The notes below the pieces were generated by a model. That model made no database searches and was not told where the DNA came from. It was given only the letters and a program-made list of their open reading frames with translations. From the NCBI RefSeq assembly GCF_029945925.1, contig NZ_JAQSDN010000043.1, forward strand, positions 16,398 through 80,397: a stretch of DNA of 64,000 nt. The letters run 5' to 3'. Position numbers and translations under genes: made by a program. The DNA comes from Polaromonas sp. (GTDB lineage Bacteria > Pseudomonadota > Gammaproteobacteria > Burkholderiales > Burkholderiaceae_C). Position 1 is the first letter of the stretch. Every line of letters starts with the position of its first letter. Of this stretch, positions 45,386 through 54,303 are shown piece after piece.

Positions 45386-46776
45386 GTCTGCAGCAGCTCC
45401 ACGCGGGTGTTGGGCTCGACCAGGCTGCGATCGATCAGGGCCGGCCAGATGCCCAGCAACTCGCTGGTGTTGTGCAGGCCGTGAAAGCCGCAGGTGTAGG
45501 CCGGCCCGCTGAGTCCCATCCACGGGAACAGCCGGCCGAAACCGTCGGCGGCTTTTTTGTCGCGCGTGCGCAGCACCAGACGAACCCAGACCTCGTTGAG
45601 GTCTGCCAGCGCGGACGCATCGGGCATAGGCGCCAGCGCACCATGTGCTGAATTGAGGCCCGGGAATTCGACAAACAGGGCCTCGTGCGGCACGCCCTTG
45701 TCGGCCAGCTGGGTCTTGACCATCTCGACGGCCGCCAGCGCCTTGTCATGGGCGTCGGGCCAGCTGAAACCCCAGGTCACCTCGGCCTTGAAGCCGTCGC
45801 GGTAGCCGCCCACCACCTTCAGCTGGCCGGTGCGTGGCAGGCCGGTGGCGCCGGTCATGCGCACCCGGTCCTGGCCCAGGTCCTCGAGCCGGACCGTTGA
45901 CAGGTCCAGCACCACATCCGGCGAAAAATACTGGTGCGGGTTGTGCACTTCGTACAGCAGTTGCTGGCGCACGGTGTCGAAGTTGATGCGCCCGCCCGTG
46001 TCCGGCGCTTTCATGATCACCGCCTCGCCGTCTTCGCTGACCTCGGCGATCGGGTAGCCGATGTGGGCCAGGTCGGGAATGGCCTTCCAGGCCTGCAGGC
46101 TGCCGAAGTTGCCGCCGCTGCCCTGGCCCGAACATTCGAGCAGGTGCCCGACCGCGAGGCCTTGCGCCAGCCGGTTCAGGTCGGCCGGCGTCGCCGCGTC
46201 TCCCACGTCGCCGAGATTCCAGTTGAACTCGTGCACCAGGGGCGCAAGGAACAGGGCGGCATCGGCGACGCGGCCGGTGATCACGATGTCGGCGCCCTGC
46301 TGCAGTGCGGAGACGATGGGACGCGCGCCGAGATAGGCATTGGCAAACACCATGCGTTCACGCACGGTATCGAACGGGGCGCCGCTGAACATGTGTGCCG
46401 GTGCCAGGCCGGACAGCTGCTCCATGACCTCATCGCCTGTCACAACGGCGACGCGCGCGGCCCATCCTTTTGCCGCAAAAGCGTCGCGAACAGCGGCTGC
46501 CGCGCCGGCTGGATTGAGTCCGCCGGCGTTGCAGATGAAGCGTACTTTCCGCTGCGCCATCGCCGGCCACAAACGCAAAAGCATGGGCACCACGTCCCTA
46601 GCGTAGCCAAGGGAAATGTCGCGTTGCAGATCCTTCTGCAGGATGGCCAGCGTGAGCTCGGCGAGATGGTCGCTGGCGATGTATTGGACCCCGCCGCGTT
46701 CGATGCTTGCAAGCACCGGTTCCCATGCGTCTCCGTAGAAACCCAACCCGGCACCAATCCGGATTGATTTTTTCAT
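45382..46776 (-). CDS. atuA: Acyclic terpene utilization protein AtuA (DUF1446)
   Basis: AtuA is encoded in the acyclic terpene (citronellol/geraniol) utilization cluster of Pseudomonas and is needed for growth on these compounds, but its reaction is unknown. The 464-residue product has the family start SIRIGAGLGFYGDAWEPV, then GDEVMEQL, GADIVITGRVADAALFLAPL and GLRPGK-like later segments. It ends where the C-terminal domain would begin in fused homologues; that domain is the next gene. Divergent from livH across a 123-bp region with a strong inverted repeat. Confidence 0.82.
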   Translation of the reverse strand: MKKSIRIGAGLGFYGDAWEPVLASIERGGVQYIASDHLAELTLAILQKDLQRDISLGYARDVVPMLLRLWPAMAQRKVRFICNAGGLNPAGAAAAVRDAFAAKGWAARVAVVTGDEVMEQLSGLAPAHMFSGAPFDTVRERMVFANAYLGARPIVSALQQGADIVITGRVADAALFLAPLVHEFNWNLGDVGDAATPADLNRLAQGLAVGHLLECSGQGSGGNFGSLQAWKAIPDLAHIGYPIAEVSEDGEAVIMKAPDTGGRINFDTVRQQLLYEVHNPHQYFSPDVVLDLSTVRLEDLGQDRVRMTGATGLPRTGQLKVVGGYRDGFKAEVTWGFSWPDAHDKALAAVEMVKTQLADKGVPHEALFVEFPGLNSAHGALAPMPDASALADLNEVWVRLVLRTRDKKAADGFGRLFPWMGLSGPAYTCGFHGLHNTSELLGIWPALIDRSLVEPNTRVELLQT

Positions 46777-46853
46777 TGAATGCAGCTCATGATCAGTCCC
46801 GTCAGATTCGAGTCAGAAAAAAAGCGGCTTGTCCCGCCTTCCGGCTATGGCTT

Positions 46854-46883
46854 ATTTTTACCAAGCGCCTGCTTTGTAAAAAT
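46854..46883. promoter_or_regulatory. 13-bp inverted repeat in the atuA-livH divergent region
   Basis: Arms ATTTTTACCAAGC (46854-46866) and GCTTTGTAAAAAT (46871-46883), 12 of 13 pairs matching, 4-base spacer. It ends 16 bases before the livH GTG. A regulator of the TetR type, such as the partial one at 63707, is a candidate binder. Confidence 0.65.
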
Positions 46884-46899
46884 TTATTGTGGAGTAAAA

Positions 46900-47796
46900 G
46901 TGCAGTTATTGCAATTGATCATCAGCGGCATCGCACAAGGCTGCATTTACGGGCTGATCGCCCTGGGCTTCGTCCTGATTTACAAGGCCACCGAGACGGT
47001 GAGCTTCGCCCAGGGCGAGCTCATGATGCTGGGCGCCTTCGGCGGGCTGGCCTGCATGACCATGCTGGGTTTTCCGTTCTGGCTGGCCATCCTCAGCGCC
47101 ATCGCCGGCATGGCGCTGTTCGGTGTGCTGCTCGAGCGGCTGGTGATAAGGCCCATCCTGGGCCAGCCGGCTTTTTCCATCGTGATGCTGACCATTGGTG
47201 TCGGCTACGTGGCGCGCGGGCTGATCACCATGATTCCCGGCATAGGCACGGAAACCCACACCCTGCCCGTGCCCTACAAGGACATGATCTGGCAGATCGG
47301 CGGCGACGCCAATGCACAGGGCGCCCTGATTCTCAATGTCGAGCAGATGGCCGTCATCGGCAGCACCGCCGTGTTGTGCCTGCTGCTGTTTGCACTCTTC
47401 AAGTACAGCAAGCTGGGCATTGCCATGCAGGCCTCGTCGCAAAACCAGCTGGCCGCCTACTACATGGGCATTCCGGTCAAGCGGCTCAACGGCCTGGTCT
47501 GGGGCCTGGCTGCCGCTGTGGCCGCCATCGCCGGACTGCTGCTCGCGCCCATTACCTTTGTGCACGCCAACATGGGTTTCATCGGCTTGAAGGCTTTTCC
47601 GGCGGCGGTGGTCGGCGGCTTCGGCAGCCTGCCCGGCGCCATCGTGGGCGGCCTGATCATCGGCATCGTCGAATCGCTGGCCGGCTTTTATGCGCCGGAC
47701 GGCATCAAGGATGTGGCTGCCTACATCGTGGTGCTGATCATGCTCATGGTCAAACCCAACGGGCTGTTCGGCGAAAAACTGCGGAAGAAGGTATAG
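46900..47796 (+). CDS. livH: Branched-chain-type ABC transporter permease LivH
   Basis: The 298-residue product has eight membrane helices with family motifs GLIALGFVLIYKATETVSFA, GIPVKRLNG and FPAAVVGGFGSLPGA. The start is GTG at 46900 with GGAG eight bases upstream; an in-frame ATG at 46780 would add 40 non-conserved residues and cross the inverted repeat, so I reject it. First of livHMGF. Confidence 0.9.
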   Translation: MQLLQLIISGIAQGCIYGLIALGFVLIYKATETVSFAQGELMMLGAFGGLACMTMLGFPFWLAILSAIAGMALFGVLLERLVIRPILGQPAFSIVMLTIGVGYVARGLITMIPGIGTETHTLPVPYKDMIWQIGGDANAQGALILNVEQMAVIGSTAVLCLLLFALFKYSKLGIAMQASSQNQLAAYYMGIPVKRLNGLVWGLAAAVAAIAGLLLAPITFVHANMGFIGLKAFPAAVVGGFGSLPGAIVGGLIIGIVESLAGFYAPDGIKDVAAYIVVLIMLMVKPNGLFGEKLRKKV

Positions 47797-47800
47797 GTAT

Positions 47801-47895
47801 GGCCCCCACGCTTTTCACTTCGTGTAATGCGCTGCCCCCCGAGGGGGCCGCTGCGCCTGCGGGCCGGCAAAGCCGGACCCGCGGCCCCTGCTGGA
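47801..47895 (+). repeat. Dispersed repeat family B, copy 5 (livH-livM spacer)
   Basis: GGCCCCCACGCTTTTCACTT, then CTGCCCCCCGAGGGGGCC, GCTGCGCCTGCGG and CGGCAAAGCCGG. Full-length copy of about 95 bp inside an operon; reference copy for the family. Confidence 0.9.
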
Positions 47896-47945
47896 AAAAG
47901 AGTATCCCGCTCCCGTTTTCAGTGCACTCATAAAAAACAGAACAC

Positions 47946-49022
47946 ATGCGCTTCATATTTAAAACTGACTACGGGCAGGACATCAACCTTGCCAAGCACG
48001 GCGGCCACATCTTCTGGTACAGCGCGCTGGTGCTGTTGCTGGTCGCCGCGCCCTGGCTCTTCGCCGAGTACTGGCTGGCACAGCTGACCTTCATCCTGAT
48101 CTATTCCATCGCCGGCCTGGGGCTGATGCTGCTGGCTGGATTCACCGGCCTGTTCTCGCTGGGGCATGCGGCCTTTCTCGGGGTGGGCGCCTACACCCAG
48201 GCGGTGATGACCAATGCCGGCGTGCCTTTTCCGATAGCGCTGGCCTGCGCGGCCGGCCTGTCGGCCGCCGTGGGCCTGGTTGTCGGGCTGCCGGCCCTGC
48301 GCGTCAAGGGTATCTACCTCGGCATTGCCACCCTGTCCTTCGGCTTTATCGTCGAAGAAGTGTTTGCTCGGTGGGAGTCTGTCACCGGCGGCAACTCGGG
48401 CATCCACATCAAGGCGCCCGACCTGTTCGGCTGGAAGTTGAACAGCGGGGAGGAGTTTTATTTTCTTTGCCTGGTGATTGCCATCGGCGCCACGCTGGCC
48501 ATTCTCAACCTGCTGCGGTCGCCCACCGGGCGCGCCTTCGTGGCGATTCGCGACTCGGAAATTTCGGCCCAAAGCATGGGTATTCACCTGGCGCGCTACA
48601 AGACGCTGTCGTTCGCGCTGTCCGCCGCGCTCGCCGGCATTGCCGGAGCGCTCTACGCCCACAAGCTGCAGTTCATCTCGCCCGAGCAGTTCAACATCCT
48701 GCAGTCGATTGACCTGCTGCTGATGATTGTGGTCGGCGGCCTGGGGTCGGTGCATGGGGCTTTTCTTGGCGCCATCTTCCTGATCTCGATGCCGCAGGCC
48801 ATCGCGCTGGTCAAAGACTACCTGCCGGCCTTCATCGGGCAGGCCCCTGGCCTGCAGGGCCTGGTGTACGGCCTGGTGCTGATTGGTTTTGTCCTTTTTG
48901 AGCCCCTGGGTCTGTATGGGCGCTGGCTGAAGATACGCACCTACCTGCAGACCTTTCCCTTCTATCGCAAGGGCATGTTCAAGCGCCAGAAATCTTTTCA
49001 AAAGTCGGATCGCCTGAAATGA
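47946..49022 (+). CDS. livM: Branched-chain-type ABC transporter permease LivM
   Basis: The 358-residue product has about nine membrane helices. Motifs are GLGLMLLAGFTGLFSLGHAA, GLPALRVKGIYLGIATLSFG and IVVGGLGSVHGAFLGA. It partners LivH to form the membrane channel. Its stop overlaps the livG start. Confidence 0.92.
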   Translation: MRFIFKTDYGQDINLAKHGGHIFWYSALVLLLVAAPWLFAEYWLAQLTFILIYSIAGLGLMLLAGFTGLFSLGHAAFLGVGAYTQAVMTNAGVPFPIALACAAGLSAAVGLVVGLPALRVKGIYLGIATLSFGFIVEEVFARWESVTGGNSGIHIKAPDLFGWKLNSGEEFYFLCLVIAIGATLAILNLLRSPTGRAFVAIRDSEISAQSMGIHLARYKTLSFALSAALAGIAGALYAHKLQFISPEQFNILQSIDLLLMIVVGGLGSVHGAFLGAIFLISMPQAIALVKDYLPAFIGQAPGLQGLVYGLVLIGFVLFEPLGLYGRWLKIRTYLQTFPFYRKGMFKRQKSFQKSDRLK

Positions 49023-49870
49023 GCGCCATACAACCATCCGCCATGCAGCCCCTGCTGTCTGCAAAAAATCTCAGCGTGCGCTTTGGCGGCGTGCTGGCTG
49101 TCAACAACGTCAGCTTTGATGTCAAGCAGGGCGAGGTGTTCACCCTGATCGGCCCCAACGGTGCCGGCAAGACCACGGTGTTCAACCTGATCAGCCGCAT
49201 CTACACGCCCACCTCCGGTGAGATCGACTACCTGGGCGCAAAACTGACCGACCAGCCGCCGCACAAGATCGCCGCACTCGGTATCGCGCGCACCTTCCAG
49301 AACATCGAGCTGTTCGAACATGCCACCGTGCTGCACAACCTGCTGATCGGCCGGCATACGCACCGGCAGACCGGTTTATGGAGCGAGATCTTCTTCACCA
49401 AAAAGACGCGCGAAGCCGAAATCCAGGCGCGCGAAAAGGCCGAGCAGATCATCGACCTGCTGGACCTGCAACACCACCGCGATTCCTATGTGGCCGGCCT
49501 GCCCTACGGCGTGCGCAAGGTGGTGGAGCTGGCGCGTGCGCTGTGCACCGAACCCAAGCTGCTGCTGCTTGACGAGCCTTCCTCGGGGCTCAATGTGGAG
49601 GAAACCGACGACATGGCCTTCTGGATCCAGGACATCAAAAATGAGCTGGGCATCACGGTGCTGATGGTCGAGCATGACATGACGCTGGTCTCCAAGGTGT
49701 CCGACCGCGTGCTGGCCATGAACCAGGGCGAAGTGCTCGCCATGGGCACGCCGCGCGAGGTGCAGAACGACCCCGGCGTGATCGAAGCCTACCTCGGCTC
49801 CATCGACGACGTGTCCTCGCTGCGGCGCGAACACAAGTCCCCCATCCTGCGAAGCGAGGTGGACGCATGA
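49019..49870 (+). CDS. livG: Branched-chain-type ABC transporter ATPase LivG
   Basis: The 283-residue product has Walker A GPNGAGKTT near residue 46, the LivG-type insertion GLWSEIFFTKKTREAEIQ, signature region LPYGVRKVVELARAL, Walker B LLLLDEPSSGLN and switch VEHDMTLV. The signature is LPYGVRK rather than LSGGQ, as usual for LivG. ATGA overlap with livF. Confidence 0.92.
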   Translation: MSAIQPSAMQPLLSAKNLSVRFGGVLAVNNVSFDVKQGEVFTLIGPNGAGKTTVFNLISRIYTPTSGEIDYLGAKLTDQPPHKIAALGIARTFQNIELFEHATVLHNLLIGRHTHRQTGLWSEIFFTKKTREAEIQAREKAEQIIDLLDLQHHRDSYVAGLPYGVRKVVELARALCTEPKLLLLDEPSSGLNVEETDDMAFWIQDIKNELGITVLMVEHDMTLVSKVSDRVLAMNQGEVLAMGTPREVQNDPGVIEAYLGSIDDVSSLRREHKSPILRSEVDA

Positions 49871-50664
49871 GCGCCGTACCTCCACCGGTGAGCGACCAGC
49901 CCGTGCTCAAGCTGCTCAACGTCGAAAGCTCCTACGGGCCCATCAAGGCCATACGCGGGGTCAGCCTGCAGGTGCGCCGCGGCGAAATTGCCACCGTGCT
50001 GGGCTCCAACGGCGCCGGCAAGACCACCATTTTGAAAACCATCTCCGGCATCATCGACCCGCGCAAGGGTTCGATCGAATTCAAGGGCGGCAACATCACG
50101 GCGCAGGACCCGGCCTACATCGTGCAGCAGGGCCTGAGCCATGTGCCCGAAGGCCGCGAGGTGTTCCCGCTGCTCAGCGTGCGCGACAACCTGCTGATGG
50201 GCGCCTATACCCGCAAGGACCGCGATGGCGTTGCGCGGGACATCGAGGTCGTCTTCGGCTACTTTCCCATCCTGCGCGAACGCGCGCTGCAGGACGCCGG
50301 CCTGCTGTCGGGCGGCCAGCAGCAGATGTTGTCGATCTCGCGCGCCCTGATGGCCTCGCCCGACCTGATCCTGCTCGACGAACCGAGCCTGGGCCTCAGC
50401 CCCAAGCTGACCAAGGAGATCTTCGAGATCGTGGTGCGCATTAACCGCGAACGCGGCACCACCATTTTGCTGGTCGAACAAAACGCCAACATGGCCCTGA
50501 ACGCCTCCGACTACGGCTACGTGCTGGAAAACGGCCGCATCGTGATGGAAGACACCTGTGCCCGCCTGCGGGAAAAGGAAGACATCAAGGAGTTCTACCT
50601 GGGCATGAAGGAAGACGGTGTGCGCAGCGAGCGGCGCTGGAAGAAGAAAAAGACGTGGCGATGA
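49867..50664 (+). CDS. livF: Branched-chain-type ABC transporter ATPase LivF
   Basis: The 265-residue product has Walker A GSNGAGKTT, LLSGGQQQMLSISRALM, LILLDEPSLGLSP and LVEQNANMAL, with a Lys-rich C-terminus. It completes the livHMGF importer. The matching binding proteins are encoded about 2 kb downstream. Confidence 0.92.
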   Translation: MSAVPPPVSDQPVLKLLNVESSYGPIKAIRGVSLQVRRGEIATVLGSNGAGKTTILKTISGIIDPRKGSIEFKGGNITAQDPAYIVQQGLSHVPEGREVFPLLSVRDNLLMGAYTRKDRDGVARDIEVVFGYFPILRERALQDAGLLSGGQQQMLSISRALMASPDLILLDEPSLGLSPKLTKEIFEIVVRINRERGTTILLVEQNANMALNASDYGYVLENGRIVMEDTCARLREKEDIKEFYLGMKEDGVRSERRWKKKKTWR

Positions 50665-50700
50665 AGAGCATGTATCCCAGAGCCAAATTCACCTGCTTGT

Positions 50701-50786
50701 GTCATTGCGGACGGGATCCGCAATCCATGTTCCTCGAACCACATTTGCACGCGCGGCATGGATCCCGGATCAGGTCCGGGATGACA
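50701..50786. repeat. Family D repeat with two hairpins (livF-acyl-CoA synthetase spacer)
   Basis: GTCATTGCGGACGGGATCCG at the left with arms TTGCGG/CCGCAA (50705-50710/50718-50723). ATCCCGG/CCGGGAT at 50762-50768/50776-50782. This GGATCCCGGATC-type sequence is a common dispersed repeat in many proteobacteria; only one copy is in the window. Confidence 0.7.
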
Positions 50787-50803
50787 GCCGTGTGGAGAAA
50801 CGT

Positions 50804-52660
50804 ATGAGCAATCTTTGGGACCTTTCCCACATCCAGCCCGAAACCCGTGTGGTGCTTGAAGGCGAAACCATTCCCGAACTGTTCTGGAACGGTGTGGCGC
50901 AGCGCCAGGACAAAGTCTGGATGCGCCAGAAAAAGCTGGGGATCTGGCGCAGCTGGTCCTGGAACCAGACCGGCGAAGCCGTGCGCGAGATTGCCGGCGG
51001 CCTGATCAGCCTGGGTTTTGCGCCCGGTGAATGCGCCTCCATCCTCTCAAACACGGTGATCGAATGGGTGCTGGCCGACCTCGCCGTGCTGAGCTGCGGC
51101 GGTGTCGCCAATGGCATCTACCCGACCGATGCGGCTTCACAGGTGCACTACCTGTGCGAAGACTCTGCTACCCGCATCCTGTTTGTCGAGGACGACGAGC
51201 AGCTCGACAAGGCCCTGGAAGTGCGCACACAGCTTCCCGGGCTGCGCAAGATCGTGGTGTTCGACATGGAAGGCCTGCGCGACCTCGACGAGGCGGATGT
51301 CATCAGTCTTGCCGGCCTGCGCGAACTGGGCCGCAGCTACCTTGCGCAGCATGCCGATGCGGTCGAGGCGCGTGTCAAGGCCTGCAAGCCCGAAGACCTG
51401 GCCATCCTGGTCTACACCTCAGGCACCACCGGCAAACCGAAGGGGGCCATGCACAGCCACCGGGGCCTGGTGTTCACCGCGCGTGGCTACAACACTCTCG
51501 TGGCGCAGGACGAGAACGACGAGCGCATGTGTTTCCTGCCGCTGTGCCACATTGCCGAGCGTATGGGCGGCGAGTACTTTGCCATGTACACGGGCGCCAA
51601 ACTCAACTTTGTCGAGAACCCCGAAACCATTCCTGAAAACGTGCGCGAAATAGCGCCCACGGTGTTTACCGCCGTGCCCCGCGTCTGGGAGAAGTTCTAT
51701 TCGGGTGTGATGATCGCGCTCAAGGAAGCCAGCCGCCTGCAGCAGGCCGCTTACGCCTGGGGCATCGGCGTGGGTAGCGAGATCGCCGAGCGGGTCATGG
51801 CCGGCCAGCCGGTCAGCAGCTGGCTCAAGCTGAAGTTCACCATCGCCCGCTGGATTGCGCTGGACAACGCGCGCAAACTGATCGGTATCCACCGCGCGCG
51901 GTTTTGCGTGACCGGCGCCGCACCGATTTCGCCGGAGCTGGTCAAGTGGTACATGGCGCTCGGTGTGCCCATGCTGGAGGTCTGGGGCATGACGGAAACC
52001 TGCGGTGCGTCGACCGGTGTACCGGCCAGCCGCATCAAGCCGGGCTCCATCGGGCCGGCTGCGGGTTACAACGAAATGAAGCTTGATCCGGCCACCGGTG
52101 AAATCCTGGTGCGCGGCACCAATGTCTTCATGGGTTACCTGAACCTGCCGGAGAAGACCGCAGAGACGATCGATGCCGATGGCTGGCTGCACACCGGCGA
52201 CGTCGGCCTGGTGGACGAGGAAGGTTTTTACCGCATCACCGACCGCATGAAGGACATCATCATCACGGCCGGCGGAAAAAACGTGACGCCCAGCGAACTG
52301 GAAAACGAGCTGAAGTTTTCGCCCTACATCACCGATGCGGTGGTGATCGGCGATAAACGCCCCTACCTCACCGCCATCATCATGATTGACCAGGAGAACG
52401 TCGAAAAGTATGCGCAGGATCACGACGTTCCTTTCAGCAACTACCAGAGCCTGACGCGTTCGGCGGAAGTCCAGGAGCTGATCCAGGCCGAGCTGGACCG
52501 GGTCAACAAGAAGTTCGCCCGTGTCGAGCAGATCAAGAAGTTTTTCCTGCTTGAAACGCAGCTGAGTGCGGAAGACGAAGAACTGACACCGACCATGAAA
52601 CTCAAGCGCAAACTGGTCGAGAAAAAGTACGCCGACACCATCGAAGCGATGTACCGCTAG
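50804..52660 (+). CDS. AMP-dependent acyl-CoA synthetase (long-chain type)
   Basis: Activates a carboxylic acid to its CoA ester through an acyl-AMP. The 618-residue product has the AMP motif VYTSGTTGKPKGAMHSHRG, the WGMTETCG segment, GWLHTGDVG and the C-terminal TAGGKNVTPSELE. FadD15/Faa-type sequences are the closest I recall. Its place between the importer and the binding proteins, and the atu-like context, suggest it activates the imported acid (role of AtuH). Confidence 0.88.
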   Translation: MSNLWDLSHIQPETRVVLEGETIPELFWNGVAQRQDKVWMRQKKLGIWRSWSWNQTGEAVREIAGGLISLGFAPGECASILSNTVIEWVLADLAVLSCGGVANGIYPTDAASQVHYLCEDSATRILFVEDDEQLDKALEVRTQLPGLRKIVVFDMEGLRDLDEADVISLAGLRELGRSYLAQHADAVEARVKACKPEDLAILVYTSGTTGKPKGAMHSHRGLVFTARGYNTLVAQDENDERMCFLPLCHIAERMGGEYFAMYTGAKLNFVENPETIPENVREIAPTVFTAVPRVWEKFYSGVMIALKEASRLQQAAYAWGIGVGSEIAERVMAGQPVSSWLKLKFTIARWIALDNARKLIGIHRARFCVTGAAPISPELVKWYMALGVPMLEVWGMTETCGASTGVPASRIKPGSIGPAAGYNEMKLDPATGEILVRGTNVFMGYLNLPEKTAETIDADGWLHTGDVGLVDEEGFYRITDRMKDIIITAGGKNVTPSELENELKFSPYITDAVVIGDKRPYLTAIIMIDQENVEKYAQDHDVPFSNYQSLTRSAEVQELIQAELDRVNKKFARVEQIKKFFLLETQLSAEDEELTPTMKLKRKLVEKKYADTIEAMYR

Positions 52661-52786
52661 CCCACCCACCGGCCTCACGCTGAGGCTACCCCCTTCCCTT
52701 TTCTCCTGTCGCCAGGCATGCAAGCCCGGCGCTGATGGCCTGCTCATGCCCTTTTTTCCCGAAAACAGTTACTGCGCTTGCAACGA

Positions 52787-52816
52787 CATCCTGATTTGAC
52801 TGCTGGCGTCAGGATG
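52787..52816. promoter_or_regulatory. Inverted repeat upstream of the first binding-protein gene
   Basis: CATCCTGA (52787-52794) and TCAGGATG (52809-52816), perfect 8-bp arms with a 14-base spacer, 60 bp before the start codon. Could be an operator or an mRNA hairpin. The rest of the 216-bp gap shows nothing else. Confidence 0.45.
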
Positions 52817-52876
52817 CCAGGCGTGCCCGCGCCTGAGACACGCCAGCGATAGACCACCTATAAACCGGAGACTTCG

Positions 52877-54103
52877 ATGAATTTCAGAACCACAGCAGCC
52901 CTCGCCCTACTGGCGCTCAGTGCCGGCCACGCCGCAGCCCAGCAGGGCGTCACCAAAACCGAGATCACCCTCGGCTCCATCCAGGACCTGTCCGGCCCGC
53001 TGGCCGGCTTCGGCAAGCAGATCCGCATGGGAATGACGTTGCGCGTGGAAGAACTCAACGAGCAGGGCGGCGTCAATGGACGCAAGGTCAAGCTGTTGAT
53101 CGAAGACTCTGGCTATGACCCCAAGAAGGCCATCCTGGCCGCGCAGAAGCTGGTCAACCAGGACAAGATTTTCATGATGGTCGGCCACATCGGCACGGCG
53201 CAGAACCTGGCGGCCATGCCGGTCCAGTTCGAGAAGAACGTCATCAACTTCTTTCCGATCACCGCAGCGCGCGAGATGTACGAGCCTTTCCACCGCCTCA
53301 AATACGCGTTTGCCGCCACTTACTATGACCAGATACGTATTGCCACACCCAAACTGGTGAAGGACCGCAGCATCAAGAGTGTCTGCATCATTTACCAGGA
53401 CGACGATTTCGGCCAGGAAGTGCTGCGCGGCGCCGAAGCCGGACTCAAAACCATAGACATGGCATTCGCCGAAAAAACTTCCTACAAACGCGGCGCGACC
53501 GATTTCTCTTCGCAGGTGGCGAAGATGAAGGCCTCCGGCTGCCAGATGGTGGTGCTTGGCACCATCATTCGCGAAACCATAGGCGCGATTGGCGAGTCCC
53601 GAAAGACCGGCTTCAACCCCCTCTTTCTGGGCTCCAGCGCCGCCTACACCGACCTGATCCACAAGCTGGGCGGCAAGGCCATGGACGGGCTGTTCACGAC
53701 CATGACCTCGCAACACCCCTACCTGGACGCGGCCGAACAACCCGTGCGCTTCTGGGCCAACAAGTACAAGACCAAGTTCAACGATGATCCGACGGTGTTC
53801 TCGGTCTATGGCTACGCCGCCGTCGATGCCTTCATTCGTGGCGCCCAGAAAGCCGGCACCGACCTCAGCACCGACAGCTTCATCAAGGCCATGGACACCA
53901 TGGTGATCCCGCGCGACATGTTCGGCACGGCGGAGGCCAGCTTCAGCCCGACCAAACGCCTGGGCAACAACTTCTCGCGGCTTTCCCAGCTGCAGGAGGG
54001 CCGCTGGAAGGTGGTGTCCGAATACGTGGCATTCAACGGCCTGCGCCCCGTGCTGCAGAAGAACGGCACCTGGAAGATTGGTTCGGATCAGTTCAAGGAC
54101 TAA
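52877..54103 (+). CDS. ABC transporter substrate-binding protein, LivK-like, paralogue 1
   Basis: The 408-residue product has a signal peptide (ALALLALSAGHAAAQ) and a Peripla_BP_6 fold starting VTKTEITLGSIQDLSGPLAG. It presumably feeds LivHMGF. It is very similar throughout to the next gene, but has an extra C-terminal tail of about 20 residues (FNGLRPVLQKNGTWKIG). GGAG lies upstream of the ATG; an intrinsic terminator follows. Confidence 0.9.
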   Translation: MNFRTTAALALLALSAGHAAAQQGVTKTEITLGSIQDLSGPLAGFGKQIRMGMTLRVEELNEQGGVNGRKVKLLIEDSGYDPKKAILAAQKLVNQDKIFMMVGHIGTAQNLAAMPVQFEKNVINFFPITAAREMYEPFHRLKYAFAATYYDQIRIATPKLVKDRSIKSVCIIYQDDDFGQEVLRGAEAGLKTIDMAFAEKTSYKRGATDFSSQVAKMKASGCQMVVLGTIIRETIGAIGESRKTGFNPLFLGSSAAYTDLIHKLGGKAMDGLFTTMTSQHPYLDAAEQPVRFWANKYKTKFNDDPTVFSVYGYAAVDAFIRGAQKAGTDLSTDSFIKAMDTMVIPRDMFGTAEASFSPTKRLGNNFSRLSQLQEGRWKVVSEYVAFNGLRPVLQKNGTWKIGSDQFKD

Positions 54104-54159
54104 ACCTGCGCCGGGGCCCGGATCAGGAACTACCCTGACAGGGTCGCGCATGTGACAAG

Positions 54160-54182
54160 GCCGCCTTCGGGCGGCTTTTTTT
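54160..54182 (+). terminator. Intrinsic terminator after binding-protein paralogue 1
   Basis: GCCGCC, loop TTCG, GGCGGC, then seven T. Separates the two paralogous genes into different transcripts. Confidence 0.92.
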
Positions 54183-54237
54183 CCTTTTTGCGCACGAACT
54201 GCAATGGCAGGGGTGCCCCCTAAGTGAATACGCCAGC

Positions 54238-54265
54238 TTGACAGGCGCGGGCGAAGGTTAAGAAT
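54238..54265 (+). promoter_or_regulatory. Putative sigma70 promoter of paralogue 2
   Basis: TTGACA (54238-54243), 16-bp spacer, AAGAAT (54260-54265), about 38 bp before the start codon. The -35 box is a perfect consensus match. Confidence 0.6.
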
Positions 54266-54303
54266 GCCAAGCTGCAAGCACCCTCGTTTTACAGGAGACA
54301 TCC

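Noticed and set aside
46780..46899. N-terminal extension of LivH from an upstream ATG
   Set aside because: The extra 40 residues are not LivH-like, and the GTG at 46900 has a good ribosome-binding site. The stretch holds the inverted repeat instead.
47801..47932. Small plus-strand gene between livH and livM starting with ATG in the spacer
   Set aside because: Its sequence is entirely the family B repeat and its tail; such frames arise wherever the repeat lies.
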